This document shows positions 17,238-26,696 of a stretch of DNA of 64,000 nucleotides, one piece after another; within the stretch, counting starts at the first letter, position 1; each line of letters begins with the position of its first letter. The DNA is taken from NCBI RefSeq assembly GCF_000374025.1, contig NZ_KB893243.1, forward strand, positions 186,001-250,000. Direction: 5' to 3'. Under the pieces are notes generated by a model. It saw only the letters and a program-made list of their open reading frames with translations, had not been told where the DNA came from and searched no databases. This DNA comes from Spirosoma panaciterrae DSM 21099. Its GTDB lineage: Bacteria; Bacteroidota; Bacteroidia; Cytophagales; Spirosomataceae. The translations under genes were made by a program, and so were the position numbers.

Positions 17238-17654
17238 ATGAAACGACTAGTGGTTGTGCTTTTGGGGGCTTTTCTGTTGGTAGGCTGCCACAAGGAAATG
17301 GCCTCACCAGACTATGTCGGTAACTGGATATGGTCGCAATCGGTAGGGGGATTTGCTGGTATAACCTATAAGGCTAAGCCGGGCGAACAGGTTCTGCTAC
17401 GGCTCGACGATGCCGGAAAACTGACGATTACCCGTGCTGACACCGTCTTCTTTTCGAGTAACTACAGTGTCCAGAAAGCCGCCAAGGACGACGAGTATGT
17501 ACTGACAATCAGTAATAAAAAACTGTATCCGGGCCCAATAAAAAACTATGTTCCGACCCTGTATGGGAATCAGCAGATGATTTTTCAAACGGGCAAACTG
17601 ACATTGTATGACATCGAGATAACGGACGGATACAGTCATTTATTTATCCGATAA
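17238..17654 (+). CDS. Small lipoprotein of unknown function
   Basis: A 138-residue predicted lipoprotein when started at the ATG at 17238 (MKRLVVVLLGAFLLVGC, lipobox LVGC). The longer frame from 17223 adds five residues before the Lys-Arg and fits less well. The mature protein has alternating beta-like segments (YVGNWIWSQSVGG, KLTITRADTVFFSS) that recall small lipocalin-like or META-type barrels of Bacteroidota, but I cannot assign a family. Ends just before a bidirectional terminator shared with carB. Confidence 0.6.
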   Translation: MKRLVVVLLGAFLLVGCHKEMASPDYVGNWIWSQSVGGFAGITYKAKPGEQVLLRLDDAGKLTITRADTVFFSSNYSVQKAAKDDEYVLTISNKKLYPGPIKNYVPTLYGNQQMIFQTGKLTLYDIEITDGYSHLFIR

Positions 17655-17661
17655 GGAAACG

Positions 17662-17696
17662 AAAATGCCCCAATCGTTAGACAATTGGGGCATTTT
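17662..17696. terminator. Bidirectional terminator between lipoprotein gene and carB
   Basis: Perfect 13-base stem AAAATGCCCCAAT / ATTGGGGCATTTT with a 9-base loop between convergent genes; A-run on one side and T-run on the other serve both directions. Confidence 0.85.
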
Positions 17697-17711
17697 ATGG
17701 AGTAAGCGATA

Positions 17712-20588
17712 CTACCGGCTCAGGTACAGGTTCCGCTCGGAGTAGACCTTCTGGAAGTAATCGTCGGTGAGGTCATCGATAAAATAGATGCCTTCACCCG
17801 TCGATTTCATTTCCGGGCCAAGCTCCTTGTTCACATTCGGGAATTTGCTGAACGAGAACACCGGAATTTTGATCGCATAGCCTTTCTTGACGGGTTTGAA
17901 CGTAAAGTCTTTCACTTTCTTGTCGCCCAGCATCACCTTGGTTGCGTAGTTGACGTACGGTTCCTGATACGCTTTGCAGATAAAAGGCACCGTTCGGCTC
18001 GCACGTGGGTTGGCTTCGATTACATACACCTGCTCATCTTTGATGGCAAACTGGATGTTGATCAAGCCTACCGTTTTCAGCGCTACGGCGATTTTCTTCG
18101 TGTATTCTTCAATCTGATTGATTACGTTTTCGCTCAGATCGAAGGGGGGCAGCAGCGCGTAGGAGTCGCCCGAGTGAATACCCGCTGGTTCGATGTGTTC
18201 CATGATGCCGATGATGTACACATCTTCACCGTCGCAAATGGCGTCGGCTTCGGCTTCAATGGCATTTTCGAGGAAGTGGTCGAGCAGGATGTTGTTGTCG
18301 GGAATCGTTTCCAGAATCTTCATCACGTGCGCTTCCAGTTCGTTCTCGTTGATCACGATTTTCATACTCTGGCCACCCAATACGTAGCTAGGCCGCACCA
18401 GCAAGGGGAAACCTAACTCGCGCGACAGTTCGATGGCCCCTTCGGACTCACGCACCGTCCCGAATTTCGGATACGGAATTTCGAGCTTGCGGAGCATTTC
18501 TGAGAAATGGCCCCGGTCTTCGGCCAGATCGAGGGCTTCCCAGCTCGTACCGATGATTTTGATGCCGTAGCGGGTCAGCTTTTCCGCCATTTTCAGCGCG
18601 GTCTGGCCACCCAACTGTACAATAACCCCTTCGGGCTGCTCGTGCATGATAATGGCATGAACGTGCTCCCAGAAAACAGGTTCGAAATAAAGCTTATCGG
18701 CAATATCGGGGTCGGTCGAAACGGTTTCCGGGTTGCAGTTGATCATGATGGTTTCATAACCCGCTTCCTTAGCCGCCAGCACCCCGTGTACGCACGAATA
18801 GTCGAACTCGATACCCTGCCCAATCCGGTTAGGGCCTGAACCCAGAACAACCACTTTTTTACGATTGCTCCGAATCGACTCATTGCCCGGTAAGTCTGAA
18901 ACCGGCTCGGCGTGGTCGGTCGTGATGGGTACCTGGTTGTTGAAGGTTGAGTAATAGTAAGGCGTTTTAGCCTCAAACTCAGCCGCACAAGTATCTACGC
19001 ATTTGTACACGCGACGGATGTTGTGCGCCTGACGATACTGATATACCTTGCTTTCTTTCACCTGAAGCAGGTGCGCCAGTTGTCGGTCAGCGTATCCTTT
19101 CTGCTTGGCCGTGCGGAGCAGTTCGGGCGGTAGGTCTTCCAGATCGTACTGTTGAATTTCGCGTTCGAGTTCGATCAGTTCTTCAATCTGGTGCAGGAAC
19201 CAGGGATCGATACGGGTCAGTTGTTGAATGGTTCGGAACGACATCCCCGCTTTGAAGGCATCGTAGATGTGGAACAACCGATTCCAGCTTGGGTGTTTCA
19301 GGCTTTCGGTCAGGGCGGCCCGGTCGGTCAGTTCGTGGCCATCGGCACCCAGTCCATTGCGTCGGATTTCGAGCGACTGACAGGCTTTCTGCAGGGCTTC
19401 CTGGAAGTTCCGGCCAATGCCCATGGCTTCACCCACTGACTTCATTTGCAGCCCCAGCGAGCGGTCGGCACCCGGAAACTTATCGAAGTTCCAGCGCGGT
19501 ACCTTCACAATCACATAGTCGATGGCTGGCTCGAAGAAAGCCGATGTGGTGCCCGTAATGGGGTTGATCAGTTCGTCGAGGTTATAGCCAATGGCCATTT
19601 TAGCGGCAATCTTGGCAATCGGATACCCCGTTGCTTTCGACGCCAGTGCCGATGAGCGGCTCACCCGCGGATTAACCTCGATAACAATAATCTCGTCGGT
19701 TTGTGGATTCACCGAGAACTGAATATTACAGCCTCCGGCAAATTGCCCAATGCCCTGCATAACCCGGATCGACAGGTCGCGCATTTGCTGGTACAGCGTA
19801 TCGGGCAGGGTCATAGCCGGTGCTACCGTGATGCTGTCGCCCGTATGGATGCCCATCGGGTCGAAATTTTCGATGGAGCAGATGATGATGAAGTTGCCCT
19901 TATTGTCGCGCAATAATTCAAGCTCGTACTCCTTCCAGCCCATAACGCTTTGCTCCACCAGTACTTCGTGAACCGGCGATGCATGTAAGCCGTGCGTCAA
20001 CGCTTTATCGAATTCGTCGGGGGTATTCACAAAGCCGCCACCTGTGCCACCCAGTGTAAACGAAGGCCGAATAACGAGCGGGAAGCCAATTTCCTGGGCA
20101 ATTTCTTTCCCTTCCAGAAACGAGCGGGCTGTGCGCCCTTTACATACTCCCGCACCTAGCTGAAGCATCAGCAACCGGAATTTCTCGCGGTCTTCGGTAG
20201 TTTCGATGGCTTTAATGTCAACACCGATGATCTGAACATTGTATTTCTGCCAGATACCGGCTTTGTCGCAGTCGATAGCCAGGTTCAGGGCAGTCTGTCC
20301 ACCCATAGTTGGCAGAACGGCATCGATGGGTTTACCCATTTCCTGATGTTTTTTCAGGATCTCGACGATGGACTTCTTCTCCAGCGGCAACAGATAAACA
20401 TAATCGGCGTTGATCGGATCAGTCATGATCGTAGCCGGATTGGAGTTGATCAGGGCTACTTCGATGCCTTCGTCGCGGATGGAACGTGCTGCCTGCGAAC
20501 CGGCATAATCGAATTCACAAGCCTGGCCGATCACAATAGGGCCTGAGCCGATAATCAGTACTGAGCGAATGTTGGTATTTTTAGGCAT
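17712..20588 (-). CDS. carB: Carbamoyl-phosphate synthase large chain without the C-terminal allosteric domain
   Basis: Makes carbamoyl phosphate for arginine and pyrimidine synthesis from bicarbonate, ammonia supplied by CarA, and two ATP. The two ATP-grasp halves are complete: SVLIIGSGPIVIGQ at the N-terminus and VVVLGSGPNRIGQG starting the second half, each followed by NSNPATIMTD / NCNPETVSTD and the VNPRVSRSSALASK / ANPRASRTVPF motifs. The protein has 958 residues and stops at about the end of the carbamoyl-phosphate domain, whereas E. coli CarB has 1073 and carries an MGS-like regulatory domain there. No carA is adjacent. The ATG at 20588 starts at the first conserved strand. Confidence 0.95.
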   Translation of the reverse strand: MPKNTNIRSVLIIGSGPIVIGQACEFDYAGSQAARSIRDEGIEVALINSNPATIMTDPINADYVYLLPLEKKSIVEILKKHQEMGKPIDAVLPTMGGQTALNLAIDCDKAGIWQKYNVQIIGVDIKAIETTEDREKFRLLMLQLGAGVCKGRTARSFLEGKEIAQEIGFPLVIRPSFTLGGTGGGFVNTPDEFDKALTHGLHASPVHEVLVEQSVMGWKEYELELLRDNKGNFIIICSIENFDPMGIHTGDSITVAPAMTLPDTLYQQMRDLSIRVMQGIGQFAGGCNIQFSVNPQTDEIIVIEVNPRVSRSSALASKATGYPIAKIAAKMAIGYNLDELINPITGTTSAFFEPAIDYVIVKVPRWNFDKFPGADRSLGLQMKSVGEAMGIGRNFQEALQKACQSLEIRRNGLGADGHELTDRAALTESLKHPSWNRLFHIYDAFKAGMSFRTIQQLTRIDPWFLHQIEELIELEREIQQYDLEDLPPELLRTAKQKGYADRQLAHLLQVKESKVYQYRQAHNIRRVYKCVDTCAAEFEAKTPYYYSTFNNQVPITTDHAEPVSDLPGNESIRSNRKKVVVLGSGPNRIGQGIEFDYSCVHGVLAAKEAGYETIMINCNPETVSTDPDIADKLYFEPVFWEHVHAIIMHEQPEGVIVQLGGQTALKMAEKLTRYGIKIIGTSWEALDLAEDRGHFSEMLRKLEIPYPKFGTVRESEGAIELSRELGFPLLVRPSYVLGGQSMKIVINENELEAHVMKILETIPDNNILLDHFLENAIEAEADAICDGEDVYIIGIMEHIEPAGIHSGDSYALLPPFDLSENVINQIEEYTKKIAVALKTVGLINIQFAIKDEQVYVIEANPRASRTVPFICKAYQEPYVNYATKVMLGDKKVKDFTFKPVKKGYAIKIPVFSFSKFPNVNKELGPEMKSTGEGIYFIDDLTDDYFQKVYSERNLYLSR

Positions 20589-21049
20589 TTTTCAGCAGGG
20601 CAATGAACCGCATGAGGCACGTCCACCACACGAGTGGATTGGCCGGGCGGCCCCGAATGAACAATAAGCTAAGCGCAGTATCTGGCGACCCCTGGTTGGA
20701 GGGGGCGGTCAAAAATCCTGCAAAATTAGGGGTTTAGCAGGGAATGGAAAAGGAGAATTTCAGAATAAAATCAGATGTCGGCCTTTTTGTTAAGAATGTT
20801 TATCTATTTTGGCCATGCGTATCGGTTCAACTACGTGAAGATATGGCCTGATTACAACCGTTGAGCAACTGACGGAATCACCTTAGGGTAGATGTGGGTT
20901 GGGGTGAAACCCGATTTAGCCGGATAAAGACTGCATCAACAAGAAGCGTAAGATGCTACAGGGAAAACCAAACGCAGGATAAGATCTACGCGAAGCACTA
21001 TACCATACTGACACTTTTTACTAATTTGGATTCGAAACGTTCCTACGTT
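20589..21049. other. 461-bp divergent spacer
   Basis: Leader regions of carB (minus) and of the secreted protein gene (plus). I see no transcribed structure I can name. A frame continues upstream of 21050 to 20894, but its predicted residues are unlike protein and precede a good signal peptide start, so I treat it as non-coding. Confidence 0.5.
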
Positions 21050-22483
21050 ATGACACGACCCTATTTACTTATTGTTTGCGTTCTGGTTAGTTGCCTGGCT
21101 GTCACCTGCGTTCGGGATTACCCTTCGACTGACCCGCATAAAGCACCCGTGGTGACGAATCCTGCCGGAGGAGGGTTGCCTTCTCAAACGCAGGAATCGT
21201 CGCAGAAACGGCTTTACCTGGCTAATGATAAAATTCGTATGGCCATTGACCTGAATGCGGGGGGAGCCATTACCTATCTGTCCGAAGCGGGTAGCAATGT
21301 GAATATGGTCAATAACAACGACCTCGGCCGCCAAATTCAGACTTCTCTCTATGCGGGTCCTTACCCTTACAGCGTAAATGGTAAAAATCCCGTTGAGCAG
21401 TGGCGCAATCTGGGTTGGAATCCCGTTCAGACGGGCGACTATTTCAACCATCCGGCTCAGGTCGTCAGCTACCAGCAGGGGCAGAATACCCTGTATGTCA
21501 AGACGATTCCGCTTATCTGGCCACTCTTCAACGAACCGGCCGACTGCTTCTTCGAGCATTGGATTGAACTAAAAGAAAATACCGTTCATATGCGCAGTCG
21601 GATGACGGTCAGCCGGGTAGATACAACACAGTACGAAGCGCGTACGCAGGAATTTCCATGTATGTATCTGAATGGGCCGTACTACCGAATTATAACGTAT
21701 GATGGCCTGAAGCCGTTTACGAACGATGCCGTTTCTGAGTATACAGAACAGGATAACATCAATCGATACGGTACAGAAAACTGGATTGCTTTGCTCAATA
21801 CATCAGGGCGGGGCGTTGGGTTGTACAAACCTAAAGGGGAGGTTCGCTTCAGCTCGGCAGGTTTTGGCGTGACCAAAGATGGGGGTGAGTTTGATGTATC
21901 GTCGGGGTATGTATGCAGCCAACCCGCTTTACTGGTCGATTATAATGGGGTGTATGAATATGAATGTGATTTAGTGGTAGGGTCACTGGCCGATATCCGG
22001 CAGTTTGCCTATAATCAGCCTCGTCCTCCTGCTGCGCCTAATTACAAGTTCGTTACCGATCGGCAGGGTTGGTATTATGGCAACACCCGCGATAAAGGCT
22101 GGCCCATTCAGAATGAACTGAATGTGCGCTGGTATCGCGCCGACCCAACGGCAAGAGAGTTCCGGATCATAAGCCCAATGGCTTACTGGAAGGCTTCGGA
22201 TGTGCCCAAAATTTATATCCAGGCCGCTTTTCAGACGAAAGGAACCGTGGCCCGGTTTGTATGGAGAAAACCGGGTGATATTGCGATTATCGAGATACCC
22301 GGTCGGTATGTCGATTTCCCAATTGTTGGCGATGGGCAGTTCAGAACCTATGAAATCAATACAAGCCAGTTAGCAGGTTGGGACGGTGTTATTAACCAGA
22401 TATCCTTAACCAGCCCCGAAAGTCAGTACAATTTTGAGAAAGGATCGACCGTTCGGATACGGAGTATTACGGCAACGCCCTAA
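21050..22483 (+). CDS. Secreted or lipid-anchored protein of unknown function
   Basis: A 477-residue exported protein. The chosen ATG opens MTRPYLLIVCVLVSCLAVTC, a hydrophobic signal with cysteines at residues 15 and 20; a lipoprotein is possible but neither lipobox is ideal. The body begins LYLANDKIRMAIDLNAGGAITYLSEAG-like, which resembles the first strands of galactose-mutarotase-like or glycosidase-associated beta-sandwiches, and ends with a beta-rich module (FPIVGDGQFRTYEINTSQLAG) that could bind carbohydrate. No catalytic signature seen. Function therefore unassigned, with carbohydrate handling as a guess. Confidence 0.65.
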   Translation: MTRPYLLIVCVLVSCLAVTCVRDYPSTDPHKAPVVTNPAGGGLPSQTQESSQKRLYLANDKIRMAIDLNAGGAITYLSEAGSNVNMVNNNDLGRQIQTSLYAGPYPYSVNGKNPVEQWRNLGWNPVQTGDYFNHPAQVVSYQQGQNTLYVKTIPLIWPLFNEPADCFFEHWIELKENTVHMRSRMTVSRVDTTQYEARTQEFPCMYLNGPYYRIITYDGLKPFTNDAVSEYTEQDNINRYGTENWIALLNTSGRGVGLYKPKGEVRFSSAGFGVTKDGGEFDVSSGYVCSQPALLVDYNGVYEYECDLVVGSLADIRQFAYNQPRPPAAPNYKFVTDRQGWYYGNTRDKGWPIQNELNVRWYRADPTAREFRIISPMAYWKASDVPKIYIQAAFQTKGTVARFVWRKPGDIAIIEIPGRYVDFPIVGDGQFRTYEINTSQLAGWDGVINQISLTSPESQYNFEKGSTVRIRSITATP

Positions 22484-22569
22484 ACCCATCTCTTAACACA
22501 CATTTCATAAACAATTGGCCGTACACGAAGTTGTAAATTCGAATAATAACCAATCGACTATCAACTGTT

Positions 22570-23025
22570 ATGATTACGAACGACGAAATTGTTGATGATC
22601 TGAACGAACTGGTCAAGATCAATAACGACCGCATTCAGGGATACGAAAAAGCCATTAAAGATAACGAAGATGCCGGACTGGATGACCTGTTCCGACACTA
22701 TGTCGTACAAAGCCAAAATTTCCGTAGCCAACTGGCCGATCATATTGTTCGAATCGATGGACTGGCGGTGTCGGATGCTACCTCAACCGATGTAACCAGC
22801 AAAATTCACCGGGCCTGGATCGACATCAAATCGGCACTGACGGGAAAAGACCGGGAGTCTATTTTAAGCTCGGTAGAGTTTGGTGAAAATGCGGCTGTTG
22901 AAGCCTATCAGGATGCGATCGAGAAAGATCACATTCCGGCCTACATCAAAGAGGATTTGCAGAAGCAACTGACCGAATTGCAGAGTGCTCTGGACCGGAT
23001 CAAATCCCTCGAAAAAGCAGCTTAA
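22570..23025 (+). CDS. PA2169-type four-helix-bundle protein (DUF2383)
   Basis: A 151-residue helical protein. Pattern LNELVKINNDRIQGYEKAI, then DLFRHYVVQSQNFRSQLADH and later SSVEFGENAAVEAYQDAIE fits the ferritin-like DUF2383/PA2169 family, whose members are often stress-inducible. The acidic residues and His in helices are spaced like a ferritin-type bundle, but the metal site is not established for this family. No signal peptide. Single gene with a strong terminator. Confidence 0.82.
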   Translation: MITNDEIVDDLNELVKINNDRIQGYEKAIKDNEDAGLDDLFRHYVVQSQNFRSQLADHIVRIDGLAVSDATSTDVTSKIHRAWIDIKSALTGKDRESILSSVEFGENAAVEAYQDAIEKDHIPAYIKEDLQKQLTELQSALDRIKSLEKAA

Positions 23026-23040
23026 AACGAGCCGGCTTTC

Positions 23041-23083
23041 AACAAAACAGCCCGATAGTTTCAAACTATCGGGCTGTTTTGTT
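23041..23083. terminator. Very strong bidirectional terminator
   Basis: A 21-base near-perfect palindrome (arms 23041-23061 and 23063-23083) including GCCCGATAGTTT, with A-rich and T-rich ends, between the DUF2383 gene and the convergent aldo/keto reductase. Confidence 0.88.
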
Positions 23084-23108
23084 TGGCTAATAAAGCAGAT
23101 TCTATAGT

Positions 23109-23999
23109 CTATCTTGGCAAAGGCATATCATTCAAATCCTCGTCGGTCAGCTTGATCGTAACCGCTTTTACATTCTCCTCCAGGTGTTTGACCGACGATG
23201 TTCCGGCAATGGGTAACATGACGGGCGAAGCGGCCAGCAACCACGCCAGAGCAACCTGATAGTCGGTAGCGGGTTTGCCATCGATCTGATGCCGGGCCGC
23301 TACCTTCTGGATGGCTTGCTGGGCCGACACGTTTCCGGCATTTAGTGGAAACCAGGGTATAAAGGCGATGCCGTTCTGTTCGCAGTACTGTAGTACGTCG
23401 TTCCAGGTCTGATCGCCAAAATTGTACTTGTTCTGTACCGATACAACATCGAAATACTGGCGGGCTTCTTCGATCTGGTCGATACCCACTTCCGACAGCC
23501 CAATATGCCGGATTTTTCCCTGTTGTTGGGCTTCCTTCAGAAAACCAAGGTATTCGTCGGACGACACTTTGCTATCGAAACGGTGAAGTTGATATAGATC
23601 GATCCGGTCAAGTTTCAACCGTTTCAGGCTACCATGTAGAGCTTCTTCCAGATGCTTGCGGCTCCCATCTACAGGCCACTGGTTTGGGCCTGTTCGGAGT
23701 AAACCGCCTTTTGTGCCAATCACCAGCCCATCAGGGTAGGGATAAAGGGCTTCGGCAATCAACTCCTCCGATACATAAGGACCGTAGCTGTCGGCGGTAT
23801 CGATAAAATTAATGCCCAGCTCCAGGGCCCGTTTCAATACCCGGATGGCTTCGTCATGGTCTTTAGGAGGGCCCCAGATCCCGTCGCCAGTAATGCGCAT
23901 CGCGCCATATGCCATTCGGTTGACGGTCAGATCGCCACCAATGGTAATTGTTCCGGCCTGTGCGGCCAGTTGTGATTCAGCAGACTCAGTTGATTGCAT
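23109..23999 (-). CDS. Aldo/keto reductase
   Basis: A 296-residue NAD(P)H-dependent oxidoreductase of the AKR superfamily. Catalytic tetrad: Asp67 and Tyr72 in DTADSYG, Lys97 in IGTKGG, His139 in QLHRFD. The C-terminal cofactor part has LPIAGTSSVKHLEEN. It belongs to the AKR13/YajO-like group rather than the DkgA-like group of the copy at 12944. Substrate unknown. Followed by no close partner; tyrA ends 105 bases upstream on the same strand, so co-transcription is possible but not needed. Confidence 0.88.
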   Translation of the reverse strand: MQSTESAESQLAAQAGTITIGGDLTVNRMAYGAMRITGDGIWGPPKDHDEAIRVLKRALELGINFIDTADSYGPYVSEELIAEALYPYPDGLVIGTKGGLLRTGPNQWPVDGSRKHLEEALHGSLKRLKLDRIDLYQLHRFDSKVSSDEYLGFLKEAQQQGKIRHIGLSEVGIDQIEEARQYFDVVSVQNKYNFGDQTWNDVLQYCEQNGIAFIPWFPLNAGNVSAQQAIQKVAARHQIDGKPATDYQVALAWLLAASPVMLPIAGTSSVKHLEENVKAVTIKLTDEDLNDMPLPR

Positions 24000-24104
24000 A
24001 GGTTTTATTGATCATTCAGGGTATACACTCCAGACGTGGAGGTTATTCTGATAAACCATCTACAATCGATTTTGTATCCGCAACCGGGTAAAGTTTTTGT
24101 TTTC

Positions 24105-24962
24105 TTACCGTTTCTCGATCCCCTCCAGTACGCGTCGAATTACGTTGGCGCGTTGCATAAATTCGAGGGAACTGTTGATATCCTGTTCGTCGATAACCTG
24201 CTTGAATTGCTGTAAAAATTCAATGTAAGCAGCCAGTGCATCCGATACGTTGATCCGATTCTGGTCGAAAATAGGCGCCCACATTTGCGGGGAGCTTTTG
24301 GCCAGACGTACCGTCGAACTGAAGCCGGTACTGGCCATATTGAAGATCGCTTTTTCGTCTTTTTCTTTTTCCAGCACGGTAAGGCCGAGGGCAAACGCAC
24401 TGATATGGCTCAGATGCGAAACGTAGGCCAGGTGCAGGTCGTGCTCCTGGGGCGTCATGTAAAACAGCTTCATACCGATGTCGCGAAATAGGCTCTCGGA
24501 GAGGTTCAGGCTGTCGGGATTACTTTTTTCGCGGTCGCAGATGATGAGGTTTTTTCCTGGTAATAATTCCCGAAAGGCTGCACCGGGGCCAGAATTTTCG
24601 GTACCTGCCATAGGGTGAGCGGCTACAAACTGCGTACGTTTGGGATGGGCATCGGCAATGGCGCAAATGGTCTCTTTGGTTGATCCCAGATCAACAACGG
24701 TGGCACCCGCAGGCAGCAGGTCGAGTACGGTTGGCAATAAATCGATAATGGTGTTGACGGGGGTAGCCAGAACGACCAGTGTGCTTTGCGCAATAGCTTC
24801 GGGCAGGGGCAACACAGCATCGACAATGCCTTTTGCCAGTGCCAACTGCCCATTTACTGCCGACGTATCGACGCCGATAAAGTGCATTTTGGGGTATTTT
24901 TCACGGACTGCGAGGGCAAAAGATCCACCCAATAAACCAATACCTACTATGGAAACTGTCAT
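24105..24962 (-). CDS. tyrA: Prephenate dehydrogenase
   Basis: Converts prephenate to 4-hydroxyphenylpyruvate in tyrosine synthesis. The 285-residue protein has the NAD site GIGLLG (7-12), Asp32 after the second strand (GVDTS) indicating NAD preference, and the catalytic-region AHPMAGTENSG with His116, followed by the helical dimerisation domain (HLAYVSHLSHISAFAL). There is no chorismate mutase or ACT domain fused. The PLP aminotransferase two genes upstream probably supplies the final transamination step, with a GxxExxY gene inserted between them. Confidence 0.92.
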   Translation of the reverse strand: MTVSIVGIGLLGGSFALAVREKYPKMHFIGVDTSAVNGQLALAKGIVDAVLPLPEAIAQSTLVVLATPVNTIIDLLPTVLDLLPAGATVVDLGSTKETICAIADAHPKRTQFVAAHPMAGTENSGPGAAFRELLPGKNLIICDREKSNPDSLNLSESLFRDIGMKLFYMTPQEHDLHLAYVSHLSHISAFALGLTVLEKEKDEKAIFNMASTGFSSTVRLAKSSPQMWAPIFDQNRINVSDALAAYIEFLQQFKQVIDEQDINSSLEFMQRANVIRRVLEGIEKR

Positions 24963-24965
24963 CTG

Positions 24966-25006
24966 AACCAGGATTTAACAGATTTTTGGATAAAACAGAT
25001 TTTGTT
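24966..25006 (+). repeat. 41-bp repeat, copy 1
   Basis: Begins AACCAGGATTTAACAG and ends GATAAAACAGATTTTGTT. It is 39/41 identical to 26697-26737, diverged at 47519-47555, and its inner 17 bases recur inverted at 25509-25525. Located four bases upstream of the tyrA start. Confidence 0.9.
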
Positions 25007-25022
25007 TCTATTCTGATTATTT

Positions 25023-25427
25023 CTACGCGCCTTTTTGAAAACGACGGAAATGAGGGTTTAAAACGCGCTTAAACTCTAAACTGGATGCGCCAAAATTGAT
25101 TAAGAGTCCGATTTCTAAATTGTACGCTTCCAGATAATTAATAGCTTGAGCCAGATGGACTTCTTCCAGTTTAATAATCGCTTTTAATTCAACTAATCGC
25201 TTGTCTTCAACAAGAAAATCGGCTCGTCGCGTACCAACCAATACACCCTTGTAATAAATTGGCATATCGACCTCCCGGGCAAAGCTTATGTTAAAAATGT
25301 CAAGTTCGTGCCCCAAGGCTCGTTGGTAAATCACCTCCTGAAACCCATTGCCTAATACGCGATGAACTTCCATCGAACAGCCTATAATACGGTGAGTTAA
25401 CTGCCCATATTTGTAATCCTGATGCAT
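25023..25427 (-). CDS. GxxExxY family protein
   Basis: A 134-residue protein with the name-giving motif GFQEVIY at 28-34 (GxxExxY) in VHRVLGNGFQEVIYQRAL. The central ADFLVEDKRLVELKAI segment looks like a PD-(D/E)XK nuclease core (acidic residue, then ExK-like ELK), a relationship proposed for this family. Members occur as inserted genes, including within rRNA intervening sequences. Here it sits between tyrA and an aminotransferase gene and is bracketed by arms of a short repeat, consistent with insertion as a unit. Its own function is unknown. Confidence 0.85.
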   Translation of the reverse strand: MHQDYKYGQLTHRIIGCSMEVHRVLGNGFQEVIYQRALGHELDIFNISFAREVDMPIYYKGVLVGTRRADFLVEDKRLVELKAIIKLEEVHLAQAINYLEAYNLEIGLLINFGASSLEFKRVLNPHFRRFQKGA

Positions 25428-25508
25428 CGATACAGTGGATATACAATTGTGAAAAAATCTGTTCCATTACAAGATTCATTGAAGAATAGAAAGAGGGCAG
25501 TCGTAAAG

Positions 25509-25525
25509 CAAAATCTGTTTTATCC
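25509..25525 (-). repeat. Inverted partial copy of the 41-bp repeat
   Basis: CAAAATCTGTTTTATCC is the exact reverse complement of 24988-25004 in copy 1. It overlaps the end of the aminotransferase gene and supplies its stop codon. With copy 1 it forms a 17-bp perfect inverted repeat flanking the GxxExxY gene. Confidence 0.85.
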
Positions 25526-26692
25526 TAAAATCCGCTCAATCCCGGTTCGGATTCGTTCTTTCGGCATACATAACGAAACGCGTACGTACCGATTTCCTTT
25601 TGGGCCAAAAATGAAGCCCGGTGCGATGAAAATATGTTTGTTGAGCAACAGATCATCCACGAACGCTTCGGCCGATTCCACGCTGTCGGGGAGCTTGGCC
25701 CAGATAAAGAGTCCTTCCTGATCGGTAGTATAGGTGCAGCCTAGCGCGTCCAGGAAAGCATGAACGGCGTCCAGACGTCCCTGATAAACGGCGTTCCGTT
25801 CCTGATGCCAGGCTTCCGAATTCGTCAGGGCTTCGGCGGCTGCATCCATCAGGGGTTTGAACTGTCCCGAATCGACGTTGCTCTTGATGGTCAGTACCGC
25901 ATCGACATACGGTTTGCTACTCGCCAGCCAGCCAATACGCCAACCCGCCATATTATGCGATTTACTAAGGGAGTTTAGCTCAATACCTACCTCTTTCGCA
26001 CCGTCTACCGCTAGCAAACTAATGGGCTTCTTTTTGTTGAGAATCAGGCTGTAGGGATTGTCGTGGCAAACCAATAGCTGATGATCATGTGCGAAACGAA
26101 CGGCTTTTTCAAACAGCTCATACGTTGCCGGGGCACCCGTAGGCATATGGGGATAATTCAGCCAGAGAATCTTCGTTCGGGAGCCTTCAGGCGATGACTG
26201 CACCAGGTCGGCCATGGCTGCCCAGTCGGGTTGCCAGCCGCCATGTTCAAGCAGCGGGTATTCACGCACCCGCGCGCCAACCATCTGGCTCACGGCCCGA
26301 TAAGCCGGATAGCCTAGTTCGGGCACCAGAACCCCATCGCCCTCATTCAGGAACGTAAGCGAGATGTGCGTGATGCCTTCTTTCGACCCAATCAGGGGCA
26401 GTAGTTCCGTTTCAGGATTTAAGTCAACCCCGTAGGTAGTCTTATAAAAATCGGCTATGCTCTGACGAAGTCCGACGGTGCCTTTATAGGGTTGATAACC
26501 ATGCGCCGTTGGTTGCTGAGCCGACTGAATCAGCGCATCGATGGTATTGGCCGAAGGCATCAGATCGGGGTTTCCGATACCCAGATTGATAATGTCGTGA
26601 CCGGCTGCCTGAAGCCGGCGAACTTCGGCCAGTTTAACCGAAAAATAGTATTCCTGCGTCTGATCGGCGCGGTGAGCAAGAGGGATAATCAC
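25520..26692 (-). CDS. PLP-dependent aminotransferase, class I/II
   Basis: A fold-type I aminotransferase, about 390 residues from the GTG at 26692. The PLP lysine is Lys244 in LNSLSKSHNMAGWRIGW; LGIGNPDLMPS and the GYP/NYPHMPTG blocks are typical of the LL-DAP/aspartate-like aminotransferase subgroup. The frame stays open to an ATG at 26758, but that extension is translated through a 41-bp intergenic repeat and has no counterpart in the family, so I prefer the GTG. Near tyrA, it plausibly makes tyrosine or phenylalanine. The stop codon lies within an inverted repeat arm. Confidence 0.85.
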   Translation of the reverse strand: MIIPLAHRADQTQEYYFSVKLAEVRRLQAAGHDIINLGIGNPDLMPSANTIDALIQSAQQPTAHGYQPYKGTVGLRQSIADFYKTTYGVDLNPETELLPLIGSKEGITHISLTFLNEGDGVLVPELGYPAYRAVSQMVGARVREYPLLEHGGWQPDWAAMADLVQSSPEGSRTKILWLNYPHMPTGAPATYELFEKAVRFAHDHQLLVCHDNPYSLILNKKKPISLLAVDGAKEVGIELNSLSKSHNMAGWRIGWLASSKPYVDAVLTIKSNVDSGQFKPLMDAAAEALTNSEAWHQERNAVYQGRLDAVHAFLDALGCTYTTDQEGLFIWAKLPDSVESAEAFVDDLLLNKHIFIAPGFIFGPKGNRYVRVSLCMPKERIRTGIERILG

Positions 26693-26696
26693 TTCT

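Noticed and set aside
20894-21049. Upstream extension of the secreted protein gene
   Set aside because: The extension precedes a convincing signal peptide start at 21050 and has residues not typical of an exported protein's N-terminus.
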